DNA of 64,000 bases, from NCBI GenBank assembly GCA_947179155.2, contig OX359282.1, positions 15,464,510 through 15,528,509 of the forward strand. Reading direction: 5' to 3'. The number at the start of each line of letters is the position of its first letter. Within the stretch, counting starts at the first letter, position 1. Below are positions 44,182 to 57,232 of the stretch, one piece after another. A program made the translations under genes and the position numbers. The notes below the pieces were generated by a model that searched no databases, was not told the DNA's origin, and was given only the letters and a program-made list of their open reading frames with translations. Source of the stretch: Hedera helix. Lineage: Eukaryota; Streptophyta; Magnoliopsida; Apiales; Araliaceae.

Positions 44182-45714
44182 TGATATCTATAATTTATAA
44201 GTGCAAAATTAATAAGTCAAATTGCCAAAGTTTTGATATTATGTAATTGATAATAGTACATTCCAAAATATACCTCCCACTATTTTAGTCAAATTAATAG
44301 CCCTCACCATTAATTCAGAAATCATTTTCTATTAAATCTTTCTAGTGAGCTAAGATCCATATTTCATTACGCCTTAAGTTAGCTTTGGATAATCTCTTAA
44401 AACATAATTATTTAGGTAGAGAACCATTTGTCAATTATATCATATATAACTCTTAGACAGTTTGGTGAACAACATTTGTTCTAGTCCATCTAATGGTACC
44501 TGCCAAACTCTATGCCTCTAAGTCCACAATCCTATTGAGATAACTTAGTTAAGTCGGGCCCAATGATTTTAACATTTTGGATATCACAATTATCTTATCA
44601 CATCTTACCAAGATAAATGGGGTACTTTGCTTTGGCAAACCTACATTCATCGATCCAGGTCTTGATGAGTGTTATTCATTGGAAGACATATGATTTAGAC
44701 TTAATAATTTTATGAGGGATTTTATTAATTAATTTAGATGTCACCAATTTTAATCTTATTAAGCATGCACGTTCTTTATCATAGCATATCGTATATAAGC
44801 ATAAATAAAGTGCAAAAATTAAACGTGTCACAGTTATGGCCCAACCCTATGCCAATCCTTTCAAGCTAATGAAAAGATTGAAGGTCAGTCTAAGGTGGTA
44901 AAAGGTCTTCAAAATAGTAGCTTCGTTGGACCTTCCTCGTTCACATGTGTCTCCTCTCCATCATCATCTTGTCTTCTTGATTACACTTGTACATTACATG
45001 TTATAAAGAAACCTCGAGTTACATTCGAGGGGATTTAGATGAGAAGAGAATATTACATTAGAATATAGAAAGGCACAACATGCAAGCCATATTTCAAAAA
45101 CCAAAAAACCACTAATCCTATGGGTCAAAAGAGTCATAACTGTGCACCATGCGTATCACAATAAGCACATAACACAATTTATATCATTTAAATAAAATTA
45201 TAAAAATATTTGGGGTCACGACCATCGTGCGCTACGGCGGGCGGGGGGGGGGGGGGGGGAGTCCAAGGGGGGGACTCCCCCCCTGGCGGTGGTCTCACTG
45301 AATCTGTATATGAATCTATGAAACAATTTCAGAATCATATACATTCCACCATAGTAACAATACACCCAGAACACATCATATATGTCCAGGTTCGATTAAT
45401 CATATTAAATCGAATCTTCATGCATCTAATCCAATTAGAACAGAAGACGTACTGTTATTCCACCTTGTAGGATACGATTAACAGAAATCATATACATGCA
45501 TATATATTACAGATTTCCAGAATAACCATACATGCAAAATATCATATATTCAATTTCAGATCGGTAAACATGCATATATATTATAGATTTCTAGAATACA
45601 CAAAAATGCAAAATATCATATATTCAATTTCAGATCAGTAAACATGCATCATCATACATCATATATATCGAATACAATTAAAACACGTAATCTGAATCAA
45701 TCGTTTCGCAAGTA
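44182..45714 (-). other. copia1 untranslated leader
   Basis: About 1.5 kb between PBS and gag has no credible gene. It has a G-run and inverted repeat at 45239-45291, and two copies of a CATGCATATATATTA...TTTCAGATC segment near 45490-45650. Confidence 0.7.
45239..45291. repeat. G-run with AGTCC/GGACT inverted repeat
   Basis: A run of about 17 G is followed by AGTCCAAGGGGGGGACTCCC. GGGGGGAGTCC can pair with the downstream GGACTCCCCCC. It could form a hairpin or G-quadruplex. An 86-codon Gly-rich frame across it is an artefact. Confidence 0.7.
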
Positions 45715-45726
45715 GCTCTGATACCA
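45715..45726 (-). other. copia1 primer binding site
   Basis: The minus strand reads TGGTATCAGAGC, one base after the 5' LTR, complementary to initiator tRNA-Met. Confidence 0.92.
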
Positions 45727-45727
45727 C

Positions 45728-47241
45728 TCTTAGGGTTTCGACACAGTGAAAGCAGCGGAATTTAAAAAAAATCTGAAACCCTAAAACAGGATCCAAGCGA
45801 AAACAGATTAATTAGAGGTTTAGATTATTTTACCTATTATCCGAGACGGACATGAGACGATGGAATTCTGGAACGACTTCGAATCTTCAACGCAATCCAG
45901 CGACTGCGTCTCTACGGTATCCACACGAACGCTTCGCGAACCGTCACACGATCTGCAGCGAAAGGGATCTGCAGTACTAGCCACCAAGATCATAATTTCT
46001 GAACTATTTTTCTCTCTAGCCTCTTTCTGAAAGTGGCTAGGGTTTTTAGTTTTTTCCTTACGTGATTTAGACTACTGATATATCATATATATAGTAGTTA
46101 ATAGGAATTAACCAAAACCTAATTTAATTAAAAAAATAAAATTCGAATTTATATATATTATATTGTAATTAAGTCTTACTTAATTAATATACATATATAC
46201 AAATTATCCTATTAATTTAAATTCGTAATTTTAAATACTATCAATCATATTGACATATTTAAAATATTTACAATTTAAATTAATTCCCTTTTTAAATACG
46301 TTCTAAGTGTGTGACCCAATAGGTTATTATTATGTTGACAATAATTTTAAAATCATATTATAAAATTATAAACAGCGAGCGGCATTTAGTAATGCATCAC
46401 TGCTACTCAAATAATAATAAGATCGGTGATTCGATACAACCTTTTCGTGACCAATGTTTCAAAGTAATTTAATCCTTTTAACCTTGACATCCTAGATTAA
46501 ACTCGAGGCATGGAAAGTGTCATACTCTTCATAATTTAATCTGTGTTTTCTTGATCAATGAGGAGAATATATGAAACAAATTACTATTTGAGCATGACCA
46601 TGCATTTCATAGTCCTACTCAATCAAGTCGCCTATGGATATCACCCCTAATATATTGGAGGGTTAAATTCGATCTAGATCACTCATATTCCTCACACGAT
46701 TCATGATGTACCCAATAATCACCTTTATTGTCCACCCTATTAAAGGTGACCTTTGATGATATCAAAGTACACAAATTCTCGTGTAATAATATAGTGACTT
46801 CAGGTCGGAGGATCATTACATTATTGTCACAATGAGAATTTCTTATGACACTTTCATAATGCTCCATGTAGAATTCTCATGGTGGGTCTGTCCAGTACAT
46901 TGTTCTCTAATATGTACTTATGCATTGACTCAAATATCTCATATATTTATGACCAATGAGATTTGGCCATCAGTAAATCCACATACTAGTCTCAATGCAT
47001 CATTGTTGTCCCATTAACAATGATACTCGACTAGGGACATTTAAGAGCAATGATACTAATTGTAATTATGTAATATCATGTTCAAGTCACATATTTGAAG
47101 CTATATAATATTATGCTAACATTTATATAACGCAGTAAATGAAATCATAATAAAATAATCCATTTATGCAATCAAATATAATATCAAAAAATGTTAAGCA
47201 ATTACATCAAATAATTAGCCTCTAAGACATCAACTCTAACA
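45728..47241 (-). repeat. copia1 5' LTR (1,514 bp)
   Basis: This LTR aligns throughout with 38680-40197. Its PBS-side terminus reads TCTTAG where the other copy has TGTTAG, a single change in the terminal dinucleotide. It is followed by the GTATA duplication. Confidence 0.95.
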
Positions 47242-48599
47242 GTATACACATCTACTAACTCCACATTGCTATCTATCTCTCTCATTCCATCATCTTTTTC
47301 ATTTCATTTCATCTTCCAAGAGTAGAGAGAAAAGTGAGAGCAAAATAGAGAGAAAACTCCAGCAAAAGAGAAAAAAGGAAGGAAACCCTAGAAAACCAAG
47401 ATCAATCAAGAAGGAAGATTATCTACATACCAAGATAGATCATCCAAGTCTCATCCCATTCCTAGTAAGAAGAAAAAGAGCTACCAAGTGGTTTAAAAGT
47501 TTCCAAACCTAGCTTTCCATTTTAATATATGTTCTATGTATGTTTTAAGTGATTTTATTGGTCCAAAATATGTTTTGATGATAGAAAACCATTTTTAAAA
47601 CTCTTGATGCTTAAAATCATGTTAGACTAATGTATCTAGAGTTTAATGGGTTTAACATGAGTTTTGGTATTCATTTTTGTGGAAAAGTTTAACAAAACAT
47701 GAAAGCGGTTTTCACCAGAAAAACCCTAAACTGAGCAGCAGGTTCCCAGAGTTACTGTTCATATTCCGTATATCGTTTTTATAATACGTTAGTTTTGGGT
47801 GGTAGGTATATTAGATAAGAAGAGATTCCAAGTGGAAGGACTGAAAAATATTAAATGAGCAATTTATAATGATTTTTTTAGTGAAACAGTTTCTGTTAGA
47901 AAATCTGTCAAACGCTACTGCCAAGATTTTTCTTGGGGTTGTTTTGGCCATTTTTCATGCTCCAAAAGTTCTGACCATTTTATATATGGTACTATATGGT
48001 AATAAGAAGTCACTGTAAAAAAATGAGCTCAATCCGATCTCGAATGAGTGAGTTATGACCCAATATTTATTTACGTTTTAAAGTAAAGTTATGGTTATAA
48101 CTTGAAATGTATAAATTCAAATCTTATGAAATTTTTACTGGAGGTTATCTATGGTGACAGGAAGCTTCCATACAAATTTCAGTAGTTTTGGATAAAAACT
48201 CAATTTTTAATAAATCCTGCAAAATTCAGACAATTGGCTTTTTGAAAAAATAGGAAATGAAGTTGGAAAATTAAAAGAAAATTATTTTGTATAAAATTAA
48301 ATATAATAAAGATATCCAAGAGAAAAAATAATAATAATTCAATTAAGTATTTTTAATAAATACAATTAACTTAAGGAAAATAAGAAAAATTTCATAAAAT
48401 AATCATGTATAATTTAATTTTAATTAAATAATACATAAAAGTAATTATTTATTATTTATCTAATATTAAATAATAAGTAAAGTAATTAGAAAGAATTAGA
48501 GTCATTATTTATTATTTAAATGCTAAATAATGAATAAAGTAAATGAATAAAGAAGTGAATAAAATAATTAAACAATTTAGTTTTAATTGTTTAAAGTTT

Positions 48600-49085
48600 T
48601 TAAATATTATTAAATAATTGAAATATTATTAAATAATAATATTAGTTAAGTTATTATTAAATTATTATTAAATGGTTAATAATAATAGTAAATGATTAAA
48701 TTATTATTAAATTATTAAATAATAATAATAATGGATTAAATTAATTTTAAATGATTAATAATAATAGTAACTCATTAAATTATTATTAAATGATTAATAA
48801 TAATAGTAAGTAATTAAATTATTATTAAATAATTAATAATAATAGTACCTCATTAAATTATTATTAAATAATTAAAATAGTAAGTAATTAAATTATTATT
48901 AAATGATTAATAATAATAGTAAGTCATTAAATTATTATTAAATGATTAATAATAATAGTACCTCATTAAATTATTATTAAATAATTAATAATAATAGCAA
49001 GTAATTAAATTATTATTAAATAATTAATAATAATAGCAACTCATTATATTATTATTAAATGATTAATAATAATAGTAGGTAATCA
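48600..49085. repeat. L4 array of AT-rich repeats
   Basis: Units of the form AATTATTATTAAATGATTAATAATAATAGTA repeat about ten times with variable spacers. It is the counterpart in L4 of the hairpin arrays in L1-L3. Confidence 0.8.
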
Positions 49086-49960
49086 ATTAAGGTGTTAGTA
49101 CTTAATTAATAACATTTGTAAATGAGCTTGATATTAATAATATTATAATAATAATATTTGGTAATTAAAATATTATCCAAGTGTGATAATATTGTCGTGT
49201 AAGTTATGTGTTGATAAATTGAAGATGATGTGCTTAAGTAGCAGTATGTATGATAGTAATATATGGATCTCTATGTGCTATAATAATTGAAAGATAAACC
49301 TATTTAATATTAGGTCTTTCAAGGGCTGTAATTTAAGTTGTATGAGCTGCAATCAACAACTAAGGCAAGTTTCCTAACTCGAACTATTATTTTGAGCATG
49401 TTAATGGTTTGATTATCGTTAATTATTCAATGAAAATGCAAGTATTGATATTCGCACATTAGTGCATTTGAAATTTATGTTCTATCATTGAATAAGTAAA
49501 TTATTTAAAGTTCTTTATTTCATGAACTGTTCAAGAATTGGTTTACGTCGTTTCTTTCGGCTAGACATATAAAGTAAATGTTTTTAAAAGCTATTCCAAA
49601 CAAATTGATTGGTCCTAAATGGGAAATTATAAGTGTCGTTGTCCGACATGGTCAGAGTTTAATGTTATGCATATACATGGTGTACAAGAGGCTGATCCCC
49701 TCGAGTACAAACTGATTTATAAAAGGATAAATCGAAAGATTGATTCCTTGAAAATGTTCATGGTCGGTTGGACCATTCAGCAATAAATAATCATCTTTCA
49801 TTTCTTCGTTTGGATTTTGATTATCTTATCAGTTATTTCATCAACTTCTATAAAATATTGAGCATTCTCTTTATTCGCAGTTATTCATGATTTACCTGTA
49901 TTATTTATTTTAAACTTGCTGAGCATATTAATTGTTCAATATTACTATATATATAATGAA

Positions 49961-50017
49961 CTAATTGCAGTTAGGCCTGAACACTCCAAGAAGGACAAAG
50001 GCAAGGGCAAGTTTTAA
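49961..50017 (+). other. L4 splice acceptor and short basic peptide frame
   Basis: CTAATTGCAG ends at 49970. After two bases the frame reads RPEHSKKDKGKGKF and stops at 50015-50017. AACTTGCTGAGC is 47 nt upstream of the AG. Phase matches the copies in L1-L3 and the E2 LTR. Confidence 0.42.
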
Positions 50018-50458
50018 GAATAGTTTAAATATTTCTATTTATGTTTTATAAATCATGGAACCCTGTTTGTATTAATAGGATCGTCAAGATGTATTTTATT
50101 AAGGTTGAGACCTTGGGAACGTAGTAAACCTTTTGTAATGAATAACTTATGTTTATTTATTATGCATTTAGTAACATTTGTTGTTTAGAGGTGATGTATG
50201 TATTTGATCTTGAGCACTGAATATGAGATTGAGATAACCCGGATTTGAGGGCGTCACACTCACTATTTTAAAACATAATAACAACTAAATACACAGTCTT
50301 CATTAATTTAGCAAAAAATACAAATTGTTCATTACAAAAAGGTAATACAATCCCAAAGTCTTTAACCTTAACATTTATCAGATCTATCCTAAGGGATTAC
50401 AAAAGATTTACAATGGTAATTACGTATTAAGAAATTAATTAACATGTAATAATCTAAT

Positions 50459-50512
50459 CTAAGCTTTGACTTTTTCCTTGCCTTTGTCCTTTTTAGAGCA
50501 TTCGGCATTTGC
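50459..50512 (-). other. L2 splice acceptor and short basic peptide frame
   Basis: TTTTTTTAG ends at 50512 (minus strand). Two bases on, the frame reads NAECSKKDKGKEKVKA and stops at 50459-50461. Compared with L1 the first two codons have changed and the acceptor CAG has become TAG. Confidence 0.35.
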
Positions 50513-51420
50513 TAAAAAAATAAGTCATTATATAGCAAGAATGAGCAACTAGCTTACTCAGCAAGTTTAAGAACAGGTAATACAAGATATTAAATGAAAA
50601 ATAACATCAAGGGTTTCAATAATAGATAAAATTGTGAAAGAACAAGAATCAATTTTTCAATGTAAAATAAATGATTCAATCTTTACTGCTGAATGTCCTC
50701 AATAACCATAAACTATTGCTTAAGGTAAGTCAGATATATATCTGACACCTTGACAGTTTGGTACTCGAGGGGATCAACCTCTTGTACCTTATGTATATGC
50801 ATAACACTCAGACATATTGCGCAAAGGTCGGTTTCCCGAATATAATCCCCTTATCCAAGGTTGTTCGTTCTCAATCTTACTATAAGAATCCACACCAACC
50901 AGTGATTTGGATAAGCTCTTAAAAATATTTAAGTTGATGAATTGATACATGTAGTGTCTAGCCGAAACAATTAATTTAAACATTCTTAAATAGTTCTTGA
51001 ATTAATGAACTATAATTCTTGTAAATGCACTATGTGCAAATACAATAACAATATTGATATGGAATAATTTTAAATAATTAAACCACGTAAAACTCTTACA
51101 AAATTAAATATAAGTTTAGGTGTGGGAAACTTGCTCAATAATAATTTAAGTAGGGTTAGAGAACTTGCTTCGTTTATTGATTACTGTTAATCAATTTAAG
51201 TTAATATCCTTTAAACGGACCTAATAATTTATCAAGTTGATCTTTTAATTAATATCATATATAGGTTAATATAATAATCTTTGTATATCTTAACTTACCT
51301 ACACTTAATCACATAATTAAATAATTAAGGTATATTAAACACTTAGAAAATATTATCATTATTTAATAATATTTTAATCACACAAAACCTATATTAATCA
51401 TTTAATATAGTTTAAACTTC

Positions 51421-51866
51421 TATATAATATTATTAATTATTTAATAATATTTTATTCAGTTTATAATATTATTAATCCTTTAATAATATTTTATTTATTT
51501 TGAAATATTATTAATAATTTAATAATAATTTATTAACTTTATAATGTTATTAATCCTTTAATAATATTTTATTTATTTTCAAATATTATTAATCATTTAA
51601 TAATATTTTATTAACTTTATAATATTATTAATCCTTTAATAATATTTTATTTATTTTCTAATATTATTAATCATTTTCTAATATTATTAATCATTTAATA
51701 ATATTTTATTCATTTTATAATATTATTAATTATTTAATAATATATTATTAACTTTATAATAATATTAATCCTTTAATAATATTTTATTTATTTTTTAATA
51801 TTATTAATTATTTAATAATATTTTATTAATTTTCTAATATTATTAATCTTTAATAATATTCATTCC
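51421..51866. repeat. L2 array of 39-bp AT-rich hairpin units
   Basis: About eleven units of the same TAATATTATTAAT...TAATAATATTTTATT type as in L1, with one partial unit near 51660-51680. Confidence 0.85.
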
Positions 51867-53328
51867 TTTTTTACTTGTTAAATTAACTCTTTATAATGTT
51901 TAAATCACATTAATTAGATCCAATAATAATAAAATATTTTTCAACTTTCTGACCCGAATCGACAAAATTGACCCGACCCAACACGATTTGAAAAACATTT
52001 GTTTTCTTGGACAAGGCATTGCGCTCTAGCGCAGTGTTTTGAACTAAACACTGTGCCCCAACGCAGTACTGCAGAATGAAATTCTAACTTTTTTTTCTTC
52101 AGATTTTTTAATTTTGACACTTTTGATTCAAACTTGCATAAAATAAAATCTACACATCCAAATGACATAAAATCAGTTTTGTTATCTTCCTAACTTCTTG
52201 TTTTACAACATTTCATAGTTCAATCACATTTTCGAAAACGTTTTGACATGAAATTTACGATCGATTCATCTAGGGTTTTCAAAATGATATATTTTTTGCG
52301 GTAAAAAGCTTAACTTCTTTATTTTTTCAACTTTTTGAGAAATTCAAGTTGGGTTGCCTTTATAACTCATACATATAACTTTTTAGTCATAGAAATCAAA
52401 TATCCAACTTGTATATATCAAACTACCACAATAAATAACACCTACCTAACTAGGGTTTTACCGGTAAAACATTATATGAACTTTTCTTCCACTTATTTGT
52501 ATACCACACATAAAAATACATGTATTAAACATACTAAATCATGAATCTACCTATATATCATAGCTTTAGACTTATAGAGCATCAAAATAAGTTTTGAACC
52601 GTGAAAAATATATTTCAACCATAGAAATGAAAAGATTAAGGTATAGAACACTTTTAAACATTTTTAACATGAATGCTCTCTCATTCTCTTGGCAGTAAAC
52701 TTAGCTAGAGACTCCACCTTGGCTACTAATTATAAACTCCTAGTGTAATGCTTCCCAAGCTCTCACTATCTCTCTAGCTTCACTTTTAAAACTCTAGAAC
52801 TTCTCTTTATTTTTTTCTCTAGGAAAGTAAGGAACAATGAACAAACTCTTCTCCACACAATAGAGCTCTTATTTATAGCACAATTCTCATCATCCAAAAT
52901 GTATACATATACAACATATAAATCTACAATGATCAATACTTATATTTTATTTGTGTCACATGTTTGGACCATTAAATTAATTCCCTTTGGGCTATTTTAC
53001 AAGTTCAAATGGGCTACTAGTTAAATTAATTAACCTAGCAACCTTTGGGCTATCAATTAATTACAACATGGATACATTATGTAAACTACTATATTAATTC
53101 ATTGGACCTAGTTCATTAATTCTTTTGGACTTAAAATTATAATTCAATTAAACTTGCTTTAATTAATCCTACCACGTTGCTACATTATTAAGTAAATATA
53201 CACATACATAAGTATATTCATTTAATTATATAAATGCGCAATTAAATTATACAAAATTTTAATTCATTAATAATTATTTAATAATTATAATTACAATATC
53301 ACTTATAATTCGTGGTTATTATAATACC

Positions 53329-53650
53329 TATTTATTTAATATTTTTATACTTAATTAATTGAAAGTTTTTAAGTATTTTAATCAATTTTAAGTATTTATT
53401 TAATTTTATTGCATTATTATTATTTTTAGTATTTTTTATATTATTTTTATTTATTTTTAATTAATTTATATTTTATTTTGTAGGAAATTAAACCATAGTT
53501 GTAATCTTGTAATTCTGCACCTAAAGGAATGGCATAATAGTAATTTGCCTTAGCAAGGTGGCAATTCTGTAAATAATCAATATTGGTATGGTCAGGCGCG
53601 CGAGTTTCATAGTAGCTATAGAGGAAGGACAATGTCGTTCAATGGAGCTT
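53329..53650 (+). repeat. Athila/Tat-like LTR fragment to the right of E1
   Basis: ATTTTTATTTATTTTTAATT, then TTGTAGGAAATTAAACC and GGCATAATAGTAATTTGCC segments parallel 17700-17900 of the Athila-like solo LTR. Removing E1 would join it to 2193. It ends near 53650 against copia2. Confidence 0.4.
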
Positions 53651-53654
53651 CAGG

Positions 53655-53860
53655 GAATAGACATGGGTATTAAATTTCGGTTGTGGTTCTCACATATGTA
53701 ATACTATATAGGGACTAAGCAGAAGTAGAAAGCTAAACAAAGATGAAGTCATCCTGTGCATGGAGAATTGAGCAAAGGTTGCTGCATTAGCCGTAGGAAC
53801 TTATTATTTAGCACAGCCTATGGGCAAGTCCATTTATTTAAATAATTGTTATTATGTTCC
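53655..53860 (+). pseudogene. copia2 protease region, left piece
   Basis: The frame reads WVLNFGCGSHICNTI, stop, GLSRSRKLNKDEVI, stop, then AKVAALAVGTYYLAQPMGKS and NNCYYVP. It is the counterpart of the copia1 protease and GAG-pre region, with the DTG motif degraded to NFG. The reading continues at 60929 across L3. The 5' part of copia2 (LTR, gag) is absent. Confidence 0.75.
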
Positions 53861-54096
53861 TGTAACGCCTCCAAATTCGGGTTCCATAACCTCGCATTTA
53901 GTGTTCACGAAACAACATCATCAAACACATTCTATAATCTAAAGCAGAATAAATAAACATACATTGTTCATTAAAAATGTACTTCTAGTCTCAATGTCTA
54001 TTAACCTTTACATAATGCCAACATACACATTGATTGTTCAAAACGATTTACATAACAAAATTACAAAACACAAAATAAACAGCATGCATAGCTACA

Positions 54097-54152
54097 CTAT
54101 TCTTGAACTTTATTCTTGCCCTTGTTCTTCTTCTAACTTTCTGGCTTGACTG
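54097..54152 (-). other. L3 splice acceptor and short basic peptide frame
   Basis: TTACTTTTCAG ends at 54150 (minus strand). After TC the frame reads KPES, stop, KKNKGKNKVQE, stop (54097-54099). Phase and spacing match the other copies. One internal TAG has arisen. Confidence 0.38.
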
Positions 54153-56995
54153 AAAAGTAATATGTTATAGCAAGGGTGATCAATTATTTTGCTCAGCAAA
54201 TTTAAATAAACAGAATCATATGAAAGGTATATCACAATTTTAAAGAGATAATTGTTAAGCTTTCCATCAAGATATAACACATGTAAAGGAAAGATAATCA
54301 AGTTCCAATTTAACAGGAATAAATGAATCTTTACTGCTGAGTGGTTACTAAGGACCATGAACTAGCGAAGGCAAATCAGAATTTCATCTAAGCCTCTTAA
54401 TATTTTGGTATCCGAGGGGATCAACCTCTTCAACCCATATGTATATGCATAACACTTAGACATCTTGCACAGGTTCGATTTCTCGATATTAATCCCCTGA
54501 TAGGGTTGTTCTTTCTCATTCTTACTATAAGAGTCCACACCAACTATTGGTTTGGATAAGTTTTAACAATATTCAATTTATTAAATTTAATCATGCAAGG
54601 TCTAGTTGAAACAATTAGCATAGACTACTTTTTAAATAGTTCATGAATAACAGAACAATAGTGTTTCACAGATAAATAATGAAACAATTCTTTAAGTGCA
54701 CCCAAGTGCGAATAGTAATATTGATGTAGATTAATTTTTAATAATTAACCCACACAGCATGCTTATAAAATAAATACAAGACTGGGTAAAGAAAACTTGT
54801 CTCGTCCGTGAATTACTGCTTACCGTAAACTTATCTACTTCCTTTGTAAAGACCTAACATTGATAAGGTTGACCTCCTAATTAGTAACCCACATTGATAT
54901 ATCCTTAAATCGTCTTAAATACTAACATTTAATCACATAAGTCTAACATGGAACACTTAAAAATATTATCATCCTTTGATAATATTTTAATCACTTAATA
55001 AGGATATTAACCATTTACTAATATTATTAACATTTAATAATATTTTAATTCAATTTTTAATATTATTAATTATTTTATAATATTTTATTTACTTTCTAAT
55101 ATTATTAATTATTTAACAATATTTTATTTAAATTTCTAATATTATTAATCATTTAATACTGTTTTATTTATTACACAAAAGATTAAATCATTTTAACATT
55201 ACTCATAATGATTAAGTGATATATTACTTAATCTTTAAGATTATAAATCAATTTATTATTATATCAATAAATAATCACTTTTATTCTAATAATAGCCAAC
55301 ACTATTTAAACAATTTAATTTAATTATTTAATTCTTATAATTCAAATTATTTAATAATCAAATCATGTCATTGATATAACAAATGACTAAATTACCCTTG
55401 ATTAGCATTATTAACTTATTTTAAAAAGTAATAGTCCATAAAATTATATTTCACAATTTTATGACTTAATTTACAATAATTTTTTCAATCATTCTTAACT
55501 CAATTGTATTTATTAAAAATACCAAACTGGCTTATTATTTTTTTATATCTTTTGGATATCTTTATTATAATATATATCACTCACAAAATAAATTTCCTAT
55601 AATTTTCCAAGTCTATTTCCTATTTTTAAATAGGTTATTTCTGTCCAAAATAGCAACATTTATCAAAAATTAACCCTACATCAGAATGTAACAAAATTTA
55701 TATAGTAGCTACATATGACCACATACGGACTCCAAAAAAAAGTTCATAGTTTTCTGAGTCGTAAAACTCAAGTTATAACCATTTTTTAAAAAAATTATAA
55801 AATGTTTATCGGGCCATAACTCACTCATACGAAGTTGGAATAAGTTAATTTTTGGTCAGAGGATTCCTTATAACATATATTACCAGTATTAAAAAATTTT
55901 GAATTTTTGAAACAAGATAAGTGGTCAAAACGACCTCGACAAAAATCTGGACAGTAGAGTTTTGACAAAATTACTGACAAGAACTGTTTTACGAGAAAAA
56001 TCACCACGAACAGTTCGTTTAATATTTTTCAGTCTTTCTGCTTGAAAAAGTTTCGTATGTCATAGATCTACCATTCAAAATTTACGGATCTGGATTACGA
56101 GTTACGGAATGTGAACAGTAACTCTGGGAACCGGACTGTTCTGTTTAAGCTTTTTCGAAAAGGTTGATTTCATGCATTTGTTCAACTTTTTCGACACTAA
56201 TGCATACAAAAAACTCATTTTACAGTCATGCAACCATAGATCTACCACTCTATCATGTATTTAAGATTAGAGAGTTTTGAAAATAAGTTTTGACCATCAA
56301 AATACATTTTGCCAATAAAAACACTTTTTATACACATGCATGAACATATACACATAATACACATATATTCATCAAATTTCCTCTATCAAATCTTCCTCCC
56401 TTATATCTTCGAACCCTTCATGGTTCCACATCACATAAATTCCCACAACTAACCACGACAAATAGTTTTAAAAGAACTTTTAACCATAGAAAAGTAAAAA
56501 TAACTAAGGATAAAACACTTTTAAACATTGATAATCTAGATGATCTTCTTCTCTTCCTTCCAAAGTATGATATGAGACTAGATGACATGCACCTTTACTC
56601 TCTTTGATCTATCCAAGATGCTAGAACCAAGCTTTCTAAGTGTTTCTCTCAAAACTCTTAAGAACACAAGAACACTCTTGTTTTCTCTAGAGAACTCTCT
56701 CTTTCTTTTCTCTCTAGCTTTTTCTCTCTCCAAATGACTAACACTTGAACTAATGAAATGAATGAGGAGTGTAATATACAATTAACTAGTGAAAACGTAT
56801 ACTTACAATGTGTGCAAGTATACACATCAAGTGCACCTCAAGTAGGCATGCTAGCATGCAATGGGAAAGAGTGATGTAGGGTGGTCTTCTTAAGAAAGCT
56901 TGGAGCAATGCATCCCAAGTGGATCCCCCCTCACATGGCTGGCCACCTCCTTCTATTTTTTCCCATTTTTAATTTCTCTTTATGTCTTAATTGGT

Positions 56996-56998
<3 letters not shown>

Positions 56999-57060
<62 letters not shown>
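56999..57060. repeat. (TA)n tract, left side of viral insertion
   Basis: About 30 AT dinucleotides. With the tract at 60366-60388 it brackets the pararetroviral DNA. Confidence 0.95.
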
Positions 57061-57066
<6 letters not shown>

Positions 57067-57232
57067 CTGTCTTTCCTCCTTTTGTAAAAGCAAACAGTAA
57101 AAGTGTCTGTATTTAGTCAAAAGTGTCTACTATTCATTAATAGTATTATGTCTGTAATCATTTTACTTTTCTTAAAGTAATTTGTCAGTCTGTAATAGTA
57201 AGATTCCCAAATAATTGTACGCAGCTCACTCC

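Larger units (their letters stand above)
38680..47241 (-). mobile_element. copia1: Ty1/copia element in L4
   Basis: The left LTR is 38680-40197, the right LTR 45728-47241, with GTATA duplicated at 38675-38679 and 47242-47246; total 8,562 bp. On the minus strand the order is 5' LTR, PBS, leader, gag, PR, IN, RT, RNase H, PPT, 3' LTR. The LTRs differ at few positions, so it is fairly recent. Coding regions nevertheless carry about six stops or shifts and lost integrase residues. It resembles Tnt1-94-type polyproteins; I do not assign a finer lineage. Confidence 0.95.
37670..50258 (+). repeat. L4: plus-strand solo LTR in the E1 5' LTR, split by copia1
   Basis: L4 begins TGTAATGATCCG, ends GGGCGTCACA and has CTCAC on both sides. 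With copia1 and its GTATA duplication removed it is about 4.02 kb. Orientation is set by the (TA)n tract (38436-38457), TATA-like TTATATATAATG (38660-38671), the AT arrays (48600-49080), the AACTTGCTGAGC box (49906) and the acceptor at 49970. It is a distant relative of L1-L3, sharing layout and termini more than sequence. The 74-codon frame at 37713-37937 has no recognisable features. Confidence 0.9.
2199..53323 (-). mobile_element. E1: Ty3/gypsy chromovirus split by nested insertions
   Basis: E1 is a full-length minus-strand element. Its 3' LTR is 2199-5617, PPT 5618-5630, internal DNA 5631-10301 joined to 36344-37621, PBS at 37607-37620, and 5' LTR 37622-37669 joined to 50264-53323. Flanks are ATACT (2194-2198) and ATACC (53324-53328), a TSD with one change. 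The LTRs start TGTAATAACC (element strand) and end CGTCACA; the 5' LTR terminus has decayed to TATAATAACC. Domain order in transcription direction is PBS, extra ORF, gag, PR, RT, RNase H, IN, chromodomain. Without its guests it would be about 12.5 kb. Many stops show it is dead. Lineage Tekay/Del-like is an inference from the chromodomain and gag style. Confidence 0.9.
50264..53323 (-). repeat. E1 5' LTR, main part (L2)
   Basis: The segment continues 37622-37669 after the L4 insertion and aligns with L1. It ends GGTTATTATA, where L1 ends GGTTATTACA. It keeps the acceptor and peptide frame (50459-50512), palindrome (50729-50746), AT array (51421-51866) and TATA box (52868-52879), and lacks about 290 bp present in L1. 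A 64-codon frame at 50789-50983 is paralleled in L1 (2776-2970) but is disrupted in L3, so I do not call it a gene. Confidence 0.9.

Noticed and set aside
45210..45470. 86-codon Gly-rich plus-strand frame
   Set aside because: Runs through the G homopolymer in the copia1 leader; no conserved feature.
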